NCBI GenBank assembly: GCA_947177715.1
Contig: CAMWVM010000010.1
Span: 1 to 15,546 of the forward strand
From: an uncultured Ruminococcus sp.
GTDB taxonomy: Bacteria > Bacillota > Clostridia > Oscillospirales > Ruminococcaceae
Direction of reading: 5' to 3'
DNA length: 15,546 nucleotides
Made by a program: the position numbers and the translations under genes
Notes under the pieces: model-generated
Databases searched by the model: none
What the model saw: only the letters and a program-made list of their open reading frames with translations
Told to the model about the DNA's origin: nothing
Shown: one piece after another, positions 7,167 to 14,058 of the stretch
Numbering within the stretch: the stretch's first letter is position 1
Layout of the letters: every line of letters starts with the position of its first letter

Positions 7167-7197
7167 ATTCTACATAATTTTAACACTTTAATGTGAA
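7167..7197 (-). promoter_or_regulatory. Possible promoter of the ABC cassette
   Basis: On the - strand TTCACA (7197-7192) and TAGAAT (7172-7167) each match five of six consensus bases, but the spacer is 19 bases, longer than ideal. It would start transcription near 7160, about 37 bases before the ATPase ATG. The cassette may instead, or also, be transcribed from the gltX operon. Confidence 0.3.
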
Positions 7198-7212
7198 AGA
7201 AAAGTGATAATA

Positions 7213-8667
7213 TCAAGAAAGCTTTTCGATTCCTTTTTTAATTCTCTCTATTGAATCCTGCTTTCCGATTATATGACAGATTTCAATTCCGCCACCGGGA
7301 GTAAACGCTTTACCTGAAACGGCAACTCTCAAAGGCCACAAGATAATTCCATTTTTAACCTCTTTCTCGGCGATAAGATCAAACAGTTTTTCATGTATAT
7401 TATCTATAGTCCAATCCTTTTCATCAATCGCATCAAGAACCGGAAGAACTGCTTTGAGAGAATCCAGTGAATTTTCCGGATTGGTTTTCATTTTTTTATG
7501 AGTATAAAGTACGATATCATACTCAGGAAGTGCATCAACAAAGTCAACAGCTTCGGGAATATCAGTAAACAGCTCTGTCCTTGCCTGCAAAAGTTCTGAT
7601 ATCTCCATAAGATCGACATCCTCACGCTTTACAGACTGTTTAATATAGGGTACAGCATAATCGGCAAACTTTTCGGGTGAAAGCGCTTTGATATATTTTC
7701 CGTTTATAGCCTTAAGCTTCATTGGGTCGAATATTGCAGGGGATTTTGAAAGTCCCTGTATGTCAAATTCCTTAATAAGCTCTTCAAGTGAGAATATTTC
7801 ATTTTCACCTTTCGGTGCCCATCCAAGAAGCGCAATATAATTAATTACAGCTTCTTTAAGATATCCCTTTTGCATGAGATCCTCATATGACGCATCTCCG
7901 TCACGCTTTGAAAGCTTATGCTGTTTATCCTTCATGATATGCTCAACATGGATATACTCCGGAACTTCCCAGCCAAAAGCCTTATACAACAGATTATACT
8001 TAGGAGCGGATGCAAGATATTCATTTCCTCTTACTACATGAGTAATTCCCATAAGGTGGTCGTCCACGACGTTTGCAAAGTTATAGGTTGGCATTCCGTC
8101 GGTCTTTATAAGAATCTGGTCATCTAAAGTTGAGCAGTCAACGGTAATATCTCCGTAAAGTGCATCATGGAAAGTAATTTCACCCTCCAGCGGAACTTTC
8201 TGTCTGATGACATATGGTGTACCTGCGTCAAGCTTTGCCTGTACCTCTTCTTTAGAAAGGTTACGGCAATGACGGTCATACATTGGCATAATACCGCTTG
8301 CTTCCTGAATAGCTTTGACCTCGTCAAGTCTTTCCTTATCACAGAAGCAATAATAAGCCTCACCCTTTTCAACAAGCTCAACGGCATACTGTTTGAACAT
8401 GCCCATACGCTCAGATTGGATATACGGACCCACAGGACCTCCCACATCAGGACCTTCGTCCCAATTAAGACCAACGTCCTTCAGGGTTTTGTAGATTACA
8501 TCTACCGCTCCGTCAACATATCTTTCCTGATCGGTGTCTTCAATTCTGAGAATGAAATCTCCATCATTCTGTTTTGCAATAAGATAAGTAAACAATGCTG
8601 TTCTCAGATTTCCGATATGCATATATCCTGTTGGACTTGGAGCAAATCTCGTTCTTACTTTTTTCAT
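7213..8667 (-). CDS. gltX: Glutamyl-tRNA synthetase
   Basis: Charges tRNA-Glu with glutamate in the cytoplasm, using ATP; a class I aminoacyl-tRNA synthetase. The 484-residue length is normal. The HIGH-like motif is in [17 protein letters not shown] (HIGN at 17-20) and the KMSKS-like motif is KLSKR (251-255). Cys107, Cys109 (CFC), His133 and Cys134 sit where the zinc-knuckle ligands lie in GluRS. Catalytic-domain landmarks such as [10 protein letters not shown] (41-50) and [11 protein letters not shown] (193-203) are intact, and the C-terminal part looks like the usual anticodon-binding helical domain. Many Firmicutes lack GlnRS and use a GluRS that also charges tRNA-Gln; the sequence alone does not settle that here. 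The ATG at 8667 has AGGA 9 bases upstream, 19 bases after the ribF stop, so gltX appears to be the last gene of this operon. Confidence 0.97.
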   Translation of the reverse strand: MKKVRTRFAPSPTGYMHIGNLRTALFTYLIAKQNDGDFILRIEDTDQERYVDGAVDVIYKTLKDVGLNWDEGPDVGGPVGPYIQSERMGMFKQYAVELVEKGEAYYCFCDKERLDEVKAIQEASGIMPMYDRHCRNLSKEEVQAKLDAGTPYVIRQKVPLEGEITFHDALYGDITVDCSTLDDQILIKTDGMPTYNFANVVDDHLMGITHVVRGNEYLASAPKYNLLYKAFGWEVPEYIHVEHIMKDKQHKLSKRDGDASYEDLMQKGYLKEAVINYIALLGWAPKGENEIFSLEELIKEFDIQGLSKSPAIFDPMKLKAINGKYIKALSPEKFADYAVPYIKQSVKREDVDLMEISELLQARTELFTDIPEAVDFVDALPEYDIVLYTHKKMKTNPENSLDSLKAVLPVLDAIDEKDWTIDNIHEKLFDLIAEKEVKNGIILWPLRVAVSGKAFTPGGGIEICHIIGKQDSIERIKKGIEKLS

Positions 8668-8686
8668 GTCAATCTATCCTTTCAAA

Positions 8687-9622
8687 TTAAATATTCTCAA
8701 TTTTGTTATTTTTAAAGTACTGTTTTGTAAACTCAATATTCCTTCCGATTTCAGCTTTAAGTGAATCGAATGAATCAAAATATTTTTCAGGGCGAACAAA
8801 TTCACACAACTCAATTTTTATTTCTCTGCCATATAAATCTCCGTCATAGTTAATTATAAATGTTTCCGCAAGGGGGGCGGTATTGACTTTTACCGTAGGC
8901 TTCACGCCGATATTAGTTACTCCTTTATACAGTTCATCACCGACATACACTATCGAGCAATAGACTCCAAATCTCGGCAACACAAGGCCTTCGGGAATCA
9001 TTTGATTGATTGTGGGAAAATTCCATGTCCTGCCACGTTCATATCCATGCTCAACTGGCAGAGTATATCCATATTTATATCCCAGCATTTCATTTGCTTG
9101 AGATATATTTCCCTCATTAATAAGCCGTCTGATTTTTGTTGAGCTTATAGCTCCTCCGTTCATAACAAGCTGATTTACCACACATACTTCAAATTCATAC
9201 TTCTCCCCAAGCTGCACAAGCCGTTTGGCATTTCCCATTGCATTTTTACCGAATCGAAAATCCTCACCGCAAACGGCCACACACGCATTCAGGTTGTCCT
9301 TTAAGACACGTTTTACAAAATCCTCATCGGTCATATCTTTGAAATGAGAGAAATCGGGAGAATACAAATAATCCACGCCCAAGTTCTCGAAATGCTGTTG
9401 TTTCGCTTTATCAGTTAAAAGCATTTCAAGTCTTCCGTCATGACCTTTTGAGGTGATTGTATCAGTTTTAAAAGAAAAAACCGCTGATTTTATTTCGTTA
9501 TTTTTTTTATTTACCGCCTGTTGGATAACCGCTTGATGACCTTTATGCACTCCATCAAACAATCCCAATGCAACGGCTGTTTTATGTAGGCAAACACACT
9601 TATTTTCAGTTATATCAATCAT
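8687..9622 (-). CDS. ribF: Bifunctional riboflavin kinase / FAD synthetase
   Basis: Makes FMN from riboflavin and then FAD from FMN, in the cytoplasm. At 311 residues it has the two-domain layout of bacterial RibF. The N-terminal FMN adenylyltransferase domain carries GLFDGVHKGH (20-29), GEDFRFG (119-125) and SSTKIRR (160-166), the nucleotidyl-transfer motifs. The C-terminal kinase domain carries NFPTIN (201-206; the usual motif is GFPTAN), GVTNIGVKPT (234-243) and ETF with Glu253, the likely catalytic base. GGAGGT at 9634-9629 lies 6 bases before the ATG. ribF follows truB in many Firmicutes; here a NUDIX gene separates them. An 81-base gap precedes the start and has a possible internal promoter; gltX follows after 19 bases. 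The call is firm. Confidence 0.95.
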   Translation of the reverse strand: MIDITENKCVCLHKTAVALGLFDGVHKGHQAVIQQAVNKKNNEIKSAVFSFKTDTITSKGHDGRLEMLLTDKAKQQHFENLGVDYLYSPDFSHFKDMTDEDFVKRVLKDNLNACVAVCGEDFRFGKNAMGNAKRLVQLGEKYEFEVCVVNQLVMNGGAISSTKIRRLINEGNISQANEMLGYKYGYTLPVEHGYERGRTWNFPTINQMIPEGLVLPRFGVYCSIVYVGDELYKGVTNIGVKPTVKVNTAPLAETFIINYDGDLYGREIKIELCEFVRPEKYFDSFDSLKAEIGRNIEFTKQYFKNNKIENI

Positions 9623-9663
9623 GCATCTACCTCCGTTTAATTCAATAAGGAGAATCTCCCCGC

Positions 9664-9698
9664 ATTATACATTAGACTTGGGAGTATATCCCTTAGTC
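9664..9698 (-). promoter_or_regulatory. Possible internal promoter and small hairpin before ribF
   Basis: In the 81-base gap between the NUDIX gene and ribF, a perfect TATAAT (9669-9664) is preceded directly by TG on the - strand. No good -35 box lies 16-18 bases upstream. Just upstream, GACT (9675-9678) with AGTC (9695-9698) and GGGA (9680-9683) with TCCC (9689-9692) form an interrupted hairpin with a 5-base loop. There is no T run after it, so it is not a terminator. Confidence 0.25.
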
Positions 9699-9703
9699 AT
9701 CAG

Positions 9704-10540
9704 TTATACTTCATTATTTTTAAACTTCCAAAGCATTTCACCTGTAAGGCTGATACTATTTGGCTGTGCTTTTACATCTTCTCTTTTAACCCAAAGTGCT
9801 TCAGATAATTCAGTTTTATCCAGCACAATTTCTCTTTTCCCTTTAAGTTTTGCAAAATATCCAATAAGCAGGTTTTGGGCAAATCCCCAAGGCTGCGATT
9901 TATAATACTTTAAATCACAGATTTCAATCCCTGTTTCCTCCATGACTTCCCTATATGCTGCCTGTTCACCGCTTTCGCCCATTTCAGCAAAGCCTGCTAC
10001 AAGTGCAAGTTTTTTATAATCTCCTTGTGCATATCTTGTCATAAGAATTGAATCGGTTTTATCATCAATCACTCCGACAATGACCGCAGGGGAAATTTTA
10101 GGGAAAATCTCATTTTTACAGCTATCACAAAGCATACAGCGTTTTTCAGGAACATGTGCAAGTTTTTCACCGCACTTACCGCAGAACTTATTTTCCTCAT
10201 GAAAGCTGTAATAATGATATCCTGTCACAGCGGCATAAAGGAAATCAGAAACATTTACGCTCTTGAGCCGATTGATATTCTCATAACTGAAATTCTTACA
10301 TTTCAATTGCTGTTCAGCTTTCCACAAGAAAAAACGTATACCGTTTAATGAAAACAAAAACAGGATATCAGTCGTATTTCTTTTAATGTCTAAATCTGAA
10401 TAATGGGGCAGGCACAGGTTGTTCTCATTGTCAATGTTATAAAGCATTTTTCTGTCACTGTATGCAAGAATAATATCATTATCGTTTACAGATTTATCGT
10501 CATATTCAATATTATAATTATGGATAATATCCTGAAACAA
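9704..10540 (-). CDS. nudC: NudC-like NUDIX hydrolase (NAD+ diphosphatase)
   Basis: Expected to cleave NAD(H) to NMN(H) and AMP; family members can also remove NAD caps from RNA. Domain order fits NudC: an N-terminal domain of about 110 residues, a zinc ribbon with CGKC (Cys120, Cys123) and CDSC (Cys138, Cys141), then the NUDIX domain. The NUDIX box is complete (Gly183, Glu189, REVMEETGI at 197-205). After it comes SQPWGF (215-220), matching the SQPW part of the NADH-pyrophosphatase motif, although the downstream residues differ from the E. coli SQPWPFP form. The start is TTG at 10540: AGGAGG lies 7 bases upstream, and the next in-frame Met is residue 32, which would cut into the fold. It begins 18 bases after the truB stop. 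NUDIX activity is near certain; NAD as substrate is likely. Confidence 0.88.
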   Translation of the reverse strand: MFQDIIHNYNIEYDDKSVNDNDIILAYSDRKMLYNIDNENNLCLPHYSDLDIKRNTTDILFLFSLNGIRFFLWKAEQQLKCKNFSYENINRLKSVNVSDFLYAAVTGYHYYSFHEENKFCGKCGEKLAHVPEKRCMLCDSCKNEIFPKISPAVIVGVIDDKTDSILMTRYAQGDYKKLALVAGFAEMGESGEQAAYREVMEETGIEICDLKYYKSQPWGFAQNLLIGYFAKLKGKREIVLDKTELSEALWVKREDVKAQPNSISLTGEMLWKFKNNEV

Positions 10541-10547
10541 ACCTTAT

Positions 10548-10553
10548 CCTCCT
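10548..10553 (-). promoter_or_regulatory. Ribosome site that fixes the TTG start of the NUDIX gene
   Basis: A full AGGAGG (10553-10548 on the - strand) lies 7 bases before TTG at 10540, with no ATG or GTG in frame nearby. It begins 5 bases after the truB stop codon. Confidence 0.8.
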
Positions 10554-10558
10554 CTTAA

Positions 10559-11476
10559 TCAGAAAAAGTTTTTATATATTTTAAGCTCATTTTTGTCGAT
10601 ATTGGTTTGGGCAAGTCCTAAAAATACATTATCGCAGTCGTAGATACAGACAATCTTATCATTGCTTTTATCTTGAATACCCACTTGTTCAAGTCTTAAT
10701 TTCACACCATTTTTATATAGCTGTGTACAATGGGCATTAAGCCTAACCTTATCATAAGTACTGTTAAACGCTGTTTCCACAGGCAGGATTATTTGTCCGA
10801 GATTATCTTCGTCAGCGTACTGCTGGATCTGTTCCAAAGTATAACACTGTCCGATATCATATCCGCTTGAGGTCATTCTTCTCAACGAGGTCATTACTCC
10901 GCCGCATTCAAGTTTTTCGCCTATATCATGTATCAAGGTTCTTACATAAGTACCCTTACTTACCGAAACGGACATTACACCCTCACGGGTCAATGGATCA
11001 TAGCTATTAATTTTAATGTAATTGACTTTTCTTTGCCTTGCTTCACGCTCAATGGTTTTTCCCTCACGAGCAAGCTCGTATAATCTTTTTCCTCCGACAG
11101 AAACTGCTGAATACATTGGAGGGACTTGCAATATATCTCCCACAAAGCTTTCAGCAGCTCTTTCAAGCTGTTCAAGGCTTATGGGTAAATCACTTTGTGA
11201 AAGTGTTTCCCCCGTAATATCCTGAGTATCTGTACTTATTCCAAGTTTAAAACCTGCTGCATAGCTTTTTTCATCAACAGGCAGAATATCACTGGCTTTG
11301 GTAGATTTTCCTACCAACACAGGCAGAACGCCTGTTGCCATGGGGTCAAGAGTTCCGGAATGCCCAAGCCGCTTTATTTTCAATATTCCCCTTAGCTTTG
11401 CAATTACGTCAAAGGAAGTGAACCCTTGTGGTTTATCAACAAGGAGAATTCCATTTATATCCAAATAAGTATTCAT
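10559..11476 (-). CDS. truB: tRNA pseudouridine-55 synthase
   Basis: Converts U55 in the T loop of tRNAs to pseudouridine. The 305-residue length is usual for a bacterial TruB with a C-terminal PUA-like domain. The N-terminal signature GILLVDKPQGFTSFDVI (9-25) is followed by GHSGTLDPMATGVL (38-51), which holds the catalytic Asp44. KSYAAGFKLG (70-79) carries the conserved tyrosine that stacks on the target base. SKGTYVRTLIHDIG, further on, carries the conserved arginine. The ATG at 11476 starts only 2 bases after the nrnA stop, and only a weak GGAA lies upstream, inside the end of nrnA, so translation is probably coupled. Its place after rbfA and nrnA is the standard Firmicutes order. Confidence 0.96.
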   Translation of the reverse strand: MNTYLDINGILLVDKPQGFTSFDVIAKLRGILKIKRLGHSGTLDPMATGVLPVLVGKSTKASDILPVDEKSYAAGFKLGISTDTQDITGETLSQSDLPISLEQLERAAESFVGDILQVPPMYSAVSVGGKRLYELAREGKTIEREARQRKVNYIKINSYDPLTREGVMSVSVSKGTYVRTLIHDIGEKLECGGVMTSLRRMTSSGYDIGQCYTLEQIQQYADEDNLGQIILPVETAFNSTYDKVRLNAHCTQLYKNGVKLRLEQVGIQDKSNDKIVCIYDCDNVFLGLAQTNIDKNELKIYKNFF

Positions 11477-11478
11477 AA

Positions 11479-12429
11479 TTAATGTTCCAAAGTATTTTTG
11501 ACATGACCTATAACCTTTTCTTTAACAGTTTCTAAGTCACCATTGATTTCACAGCCTGCTGCTCTCACATGTCCTCCGCCGTTAAACTCCTTACAAAACG
11601 CAGATGCGTCAATATCCTCGGCGGTTCTAACCGAAAGCTTAAACACTTTTTCATGGCGCTGTTTAATTGTAATACCAATTTTAACACCCTCAACCTGCAA
11701 AGGCAGGGATGCCAGTCCGTCAAACTCCGATTCCTCGACACCGCAGGATTTCATTAAATCCTGCGTCAAGGTTATGATTGCACACTGTCCGTCAAAATAA
11801 TATTCCATATTAGAAACAACAGCTTGCTCAACGGCAAGTCTGCCTTTGCTTTTCACATCAAACATTTGACGGTTTATGACTGAAAAATTTATATCATAAG
11901 TCATGAGTTCAGCGGCAGCGATATGAGCTCTCGGAGTTGTATTTTCATATTTAAAACATCCTGTATCAGTAGCAATACCAGTATAAAGACATTTAGCCAC
12001 CTGGTTACTTATTTCAGCATTTCTAAATTTCAAGAACTCATAGAGTATCAAACAGGCTGCAGAAGCCTCGCCGTCCAGATATGTTTCTTTTGCATAAAAT
12101 TTATTTGAAATATGGTGATCTATACATAGATCAATTTTTCCCTCTTCTGCAAAGTCAGCCAGTCTGCTGCCCAAAAGCTGAGTATCAGCAATATCAACTG
12201 AAACCACACACTTATGCTTAAAATCTTGAACATAATAACCGTCATACATGAACTTATATCTTACCGGAAACTGGTCATTGTTAATTACATTAGCTTTTTT
12301 CCCTGACTCCCTCAGATAGTTACACAATCCAAAACCACAGCCTAAAGTATCTCCGTCAGGGCTTTTATGAGTAAGAATAAGATAGTTGTCATGTTCATCA
12401 AAAAATTTGCTCAGATCTGACAAATCCAT
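11479..12429 (-). CDS. nrnA: DHH/DHHA1 nanoRNase / pAp phosphatase
   Basis: Breaks down RNA fragments of about 2-5 bases and dephosphorylates 3'-phosphoadenosine 5'-phosphate, by family knowledge from B. subtilis NrnA. The metal-binding motifs of the DHH superfamily are all visible: HKSPDGD (21-27), DIAD (79-82), IDHHISN (103-109) and the aspartate in ATDTGCF (Asp155). The C-terminal DHHA1 domain has GGGHVRAAGC (284-293), the substrate-binding glycine motif. At 316 residues it is the normal length. GGAGGT at 12442-12437, 7 bases before the ATG, is a strong ribosome site; the start is 18 bases after the rbfA stop. In this operon it sits with ribosome maturation and tRNA modification genes, consistent with a housekeeping role in RNA turnover. 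Confidence 0.93.
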   Translation of the reverse strand: MDLSDLSKFFDEHDNYLILTHKSPDGDTLGCGFGLCNYLRESGKKANVINNDQFPVRYKFMYDGYYVQDFKHKCVVSVDIADTQLLGSRLADFAEEGKIDLCIDHHISNKFYAKETYLDGEASAACLILYEFLKFRNAEISNQVAKCLYTGIATDTGCFKYENTTPRAHIAAAELMTYDINFSVINRQMFDVKSKGRLAVEQAVVSNMEYYFDGQCAIITLTQDLMKSCGVEESEFDGLASLPLQVEGVKIGITIKQRHEKVFKLSVRTAEDIDASAFCKEFNGGGHVRAAGCEINGDLETVKEKVIGHVKNTLEH

Positions 12430-12447
12430 AAACCAAACCTCCGATAT

Positions 12448-12828
12448 CTAATTGTTGCTCTCCTGCTGATCATTTTCCTGCTCAACTTTAATATTTTTAA
12501 GTTTTTCAAATATTCTCACCGAGCTTTCAGCAGAATTATCGGCAACAAATTTCAAGTCGGGACATTTTCTAAGCTTAAGCACATTTGATATTTCTCTTTT
12601 AAGATATCCTGATGCACTTGTCAGACCTTTTACTGCTTCCTTTGCCTTATCAAAGCCTTCAAGGCTGGAAATATAGACTTTACAAAACGATCCGTCACCT
12701 GACACGTCACAGCGTATAACTGTCAGCATGCTTCCGTTGCCTAATCTCGGATCTTTTAATTCTCTCATTTTTGCAGAAATAATTCTGCGGATATCCTCAG
12801 ACATACGTCCTGATTTAACTCCAGACAT
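12448..12828 (-). CDS. rbfA: Ribosome-binding factor A
   Basis: A small KH-fold protein that binds the 30S subunit and helps late 16S rRNA maturation, including at low temperature. The 126-residue length is usual. The start RMSEDIRRIISAKMRELKDP is the family's first helix, followed by strands around VIRCDVSGDGSFCKVYISSL and the helix SASGYLKREISNVLKLRKCPDLKF, a strongly conserved region. The acidic Gln/Asn-rich tail (about 114-126) is variable in the family. The stop is TAG. AAGGAG at 12846-12841 is 12 bases from the ATG, longer than ideal. The space is filled by a 5-bp inverted repeat, CATAG (12826-12830) and CTATG (12836-12840), that includes the start codon and may shorten the effective distance or dampen initiation. 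Confidence 0.94.
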   Translation of the reverse strand: MSGVKSGRMSEDIRRIISAKMRELKDPRLGNGSMLTVIRCDVSGDGSFCKVYISSLEGFDKAKEAVKGLTSASGYLKREISNVLKLRKCPDLKFVADNSAESSVRIFEKLKNIKVEQENDQQESNN

Positions 12829-12928
12829 AGCTTAACTATGCTCCTTTCGCTTTGCTTTTACTACTCAACTTAATTCTATAAAGTACTGGCCTTTTAATAT
12901 TTCGATAGTGAATTGTTTTTACTAACGA

Positions 12929-12937
12929 AGTATAACA
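12929..12937 (-). promoter_or_regulatory. Possible extended -10 promoter for rbfA and downstream genes
   Basis: On the - strand, TGTTATACT (12937-12929) has the TGn plus TATAnT form of an extended -10 element. No good -35 box lies 16-18 bases upstream, which extended -10 promoters can tolerate. It would start near 12922 and give a leader of about 94 bases. The 144-base gap at 12829-12972 shows no convincing terminator. Confidence 0.3.
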
Positions 12938-12972
12938 GAACCACCACTTTAAGAGGTTGATAACATCAGTCT

Positions 12973-14025
12973 TTAGTTATAAAGATAACCAAGCTCTACA
13001 AGTTTATCATACACAATATCTCCGATAATATCATAAGCATAACCATTCAGATTATCAATGTCATATTTAAACGAGTCCGGAACAATTTTATTCTTTATAT
13101 TGCTCATATCTTTGTCAGTAAATTCAACATCTTGCGCTTTGGCTTTTTCTACTGCTTCATCAGAACAAAGATACTCACGGATATTTACATAATGCTCTCC
13201 CCATTTTTTAGTCATTGCCTTATCGAAAGCTTCATTTGCCTTTTTTTGTGCAGCCAATATTTCTTTATCGCTCATTTCCGAATCTATTTCTATAGGAGCA
13301 GAAAATAATCCGACAATAATAAACTTATCTTTATTTTCACAAGTATCAATAATTGCCTGCTGCTGTTTAATGAGATCACTTGTTTTTTCCCACTCTCCAT
13401 AATCGCCTATACAGACAATCGGGATATAATTTGTATACTCAGTCATAGATTCGCTTATAATCCGCTCGCCTTTTTTAATTACAATTTCTTCGCCTTCAGT
13501 CTTTCTTGTGAAATAATACTTTGGCTCAGTACGCTGAGCTGAATCTCTTGCTACTGACAAAATTCCTTCAATGCCCGCTATTGTAACGTTTGACATTCCG
13601 CCATCACAATCAGTTCCAAACCTGAGCGGTGATATCTTACTTTTATCTTTTGCAGCAAATGTTATTTCAACTGGTTCAAGTCCTTCAGGCACCGTAATTT
13701 TTTTACTTACAACAATGTCCACTGCTCCTGCTCTTGCCATAACAGTTTTTGAAGTTTCTCTCGGTACACCCATATTTACAATCGGAATATAGCATTCATC
13801 GGTCATCATATGATCTTTGATTGAATTAACTATAGACATATCGTTTCCATATGCTCCGTATGCCAAAGAACTGCCCCAACATACCAGACCGTTTTCTCTT
13901 TCATGCTTTTCTATATTATCTTTTTTAGAAGGTGTTATGGGTTCTCTATTATTACAAGAACTTAATACTGTCACAGACAAAGCTGCAGCTGCTGCAAGAG
14001 CTATTATCCTTTTAAATATTTTCAT
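12973..14025 (-). CDS. SGNH-hydrolase-like lipoprotein with a degenerate active site
   Basis: A 350-residue predicted lipoprotein. The signal peptide (Lys/Arg start, hydrophobic 8-20) ends in LSSC with Cys24 as the lipidation site. The mature part resembles a secreted SGNH/GDSL family: CWGSSLAYGAYG (49-60) replaces the usual GDS block, NMGVPRETS (84-92) matches the second block, and VTIAGIEG (147-154) and YFTR (171-174) match an inserted beta domain seen in some members. Near the end, where D-x-x-H-x-N is expected, it reads DIDNLNGY (322-329), so Asp322 remains but the histidine is Asn325. Ser53 is present. Enzymatic activity is therefore doubtful. The frame could open at a TTG at 14031, but that overlaps AGAGG (14036-14032), which serves the ATG at 14025. 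Only 33 bases separate it from infB, so co-transcription is likely. Confidence 0.75.
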   Translation of the reverse strand: MKIFKRIIALAAAAALSVTVLSSCNNREPITPSKKDNIEKHERENGLVCWGSSLAYGAYGNDMSIVNSIKDHMMTDECYIPIVNMGVPRETSKTVMARAGAVDIVVSKKITVPEGLEPVEITFAAKDKSKISPLRFGTDCDGGMSNVTIAGIEGILSVARDSAQRTEPKYYFTRKTEGEEIVIKKGERIISESMTEYTNYIPIVCIGDYGEWEKTSDLIKQQQAIIDTCENKDKFIIVGLFSAPIEIDSEMSDKEILAAQKKANEAFDKAMTKKWGEHYVNIREYLCSDEAVEKAKAQDVEFTDKDMSNIKNKIVPDSFKYDIDNLNGYAYDIIGDIVYDKLVELGYLYN

Positions 14026-14031
14026 AGCCAA

Positions 14032-14036
14032 CCTCT
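14032..14036 (-). promoter_or_regulatory. Ribosome site that fixes the lipoprotein start at 14025
   Basis: AGAGG on the - strand (14036-14032) is 6 bases before the ATG at 14025 and abuts the alternative TTG at 14031, which it therefore cannot serve. Confidence 0.75.
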
Positions 14037-14058
14037 TTTCTTCTACCTAACGCAACAA

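Noticed and set aside
7184..7206. Hairpin CACTTT/AAAGTG after gltX as a terminator
   Set aside because: The 6-bp stem is AT-rich with an 11-base loop, and the - strand exit (TTAAAATTATG) lacks a real T run, so I do not call it a terminator.
8167..8715. A 182-codon open frame on the + strand
   Set aside because: It lies antisense to gltX, whose motifs are complete. Its translation has no recognisable domain and no ribosome site was evident; it is a shadow frame.
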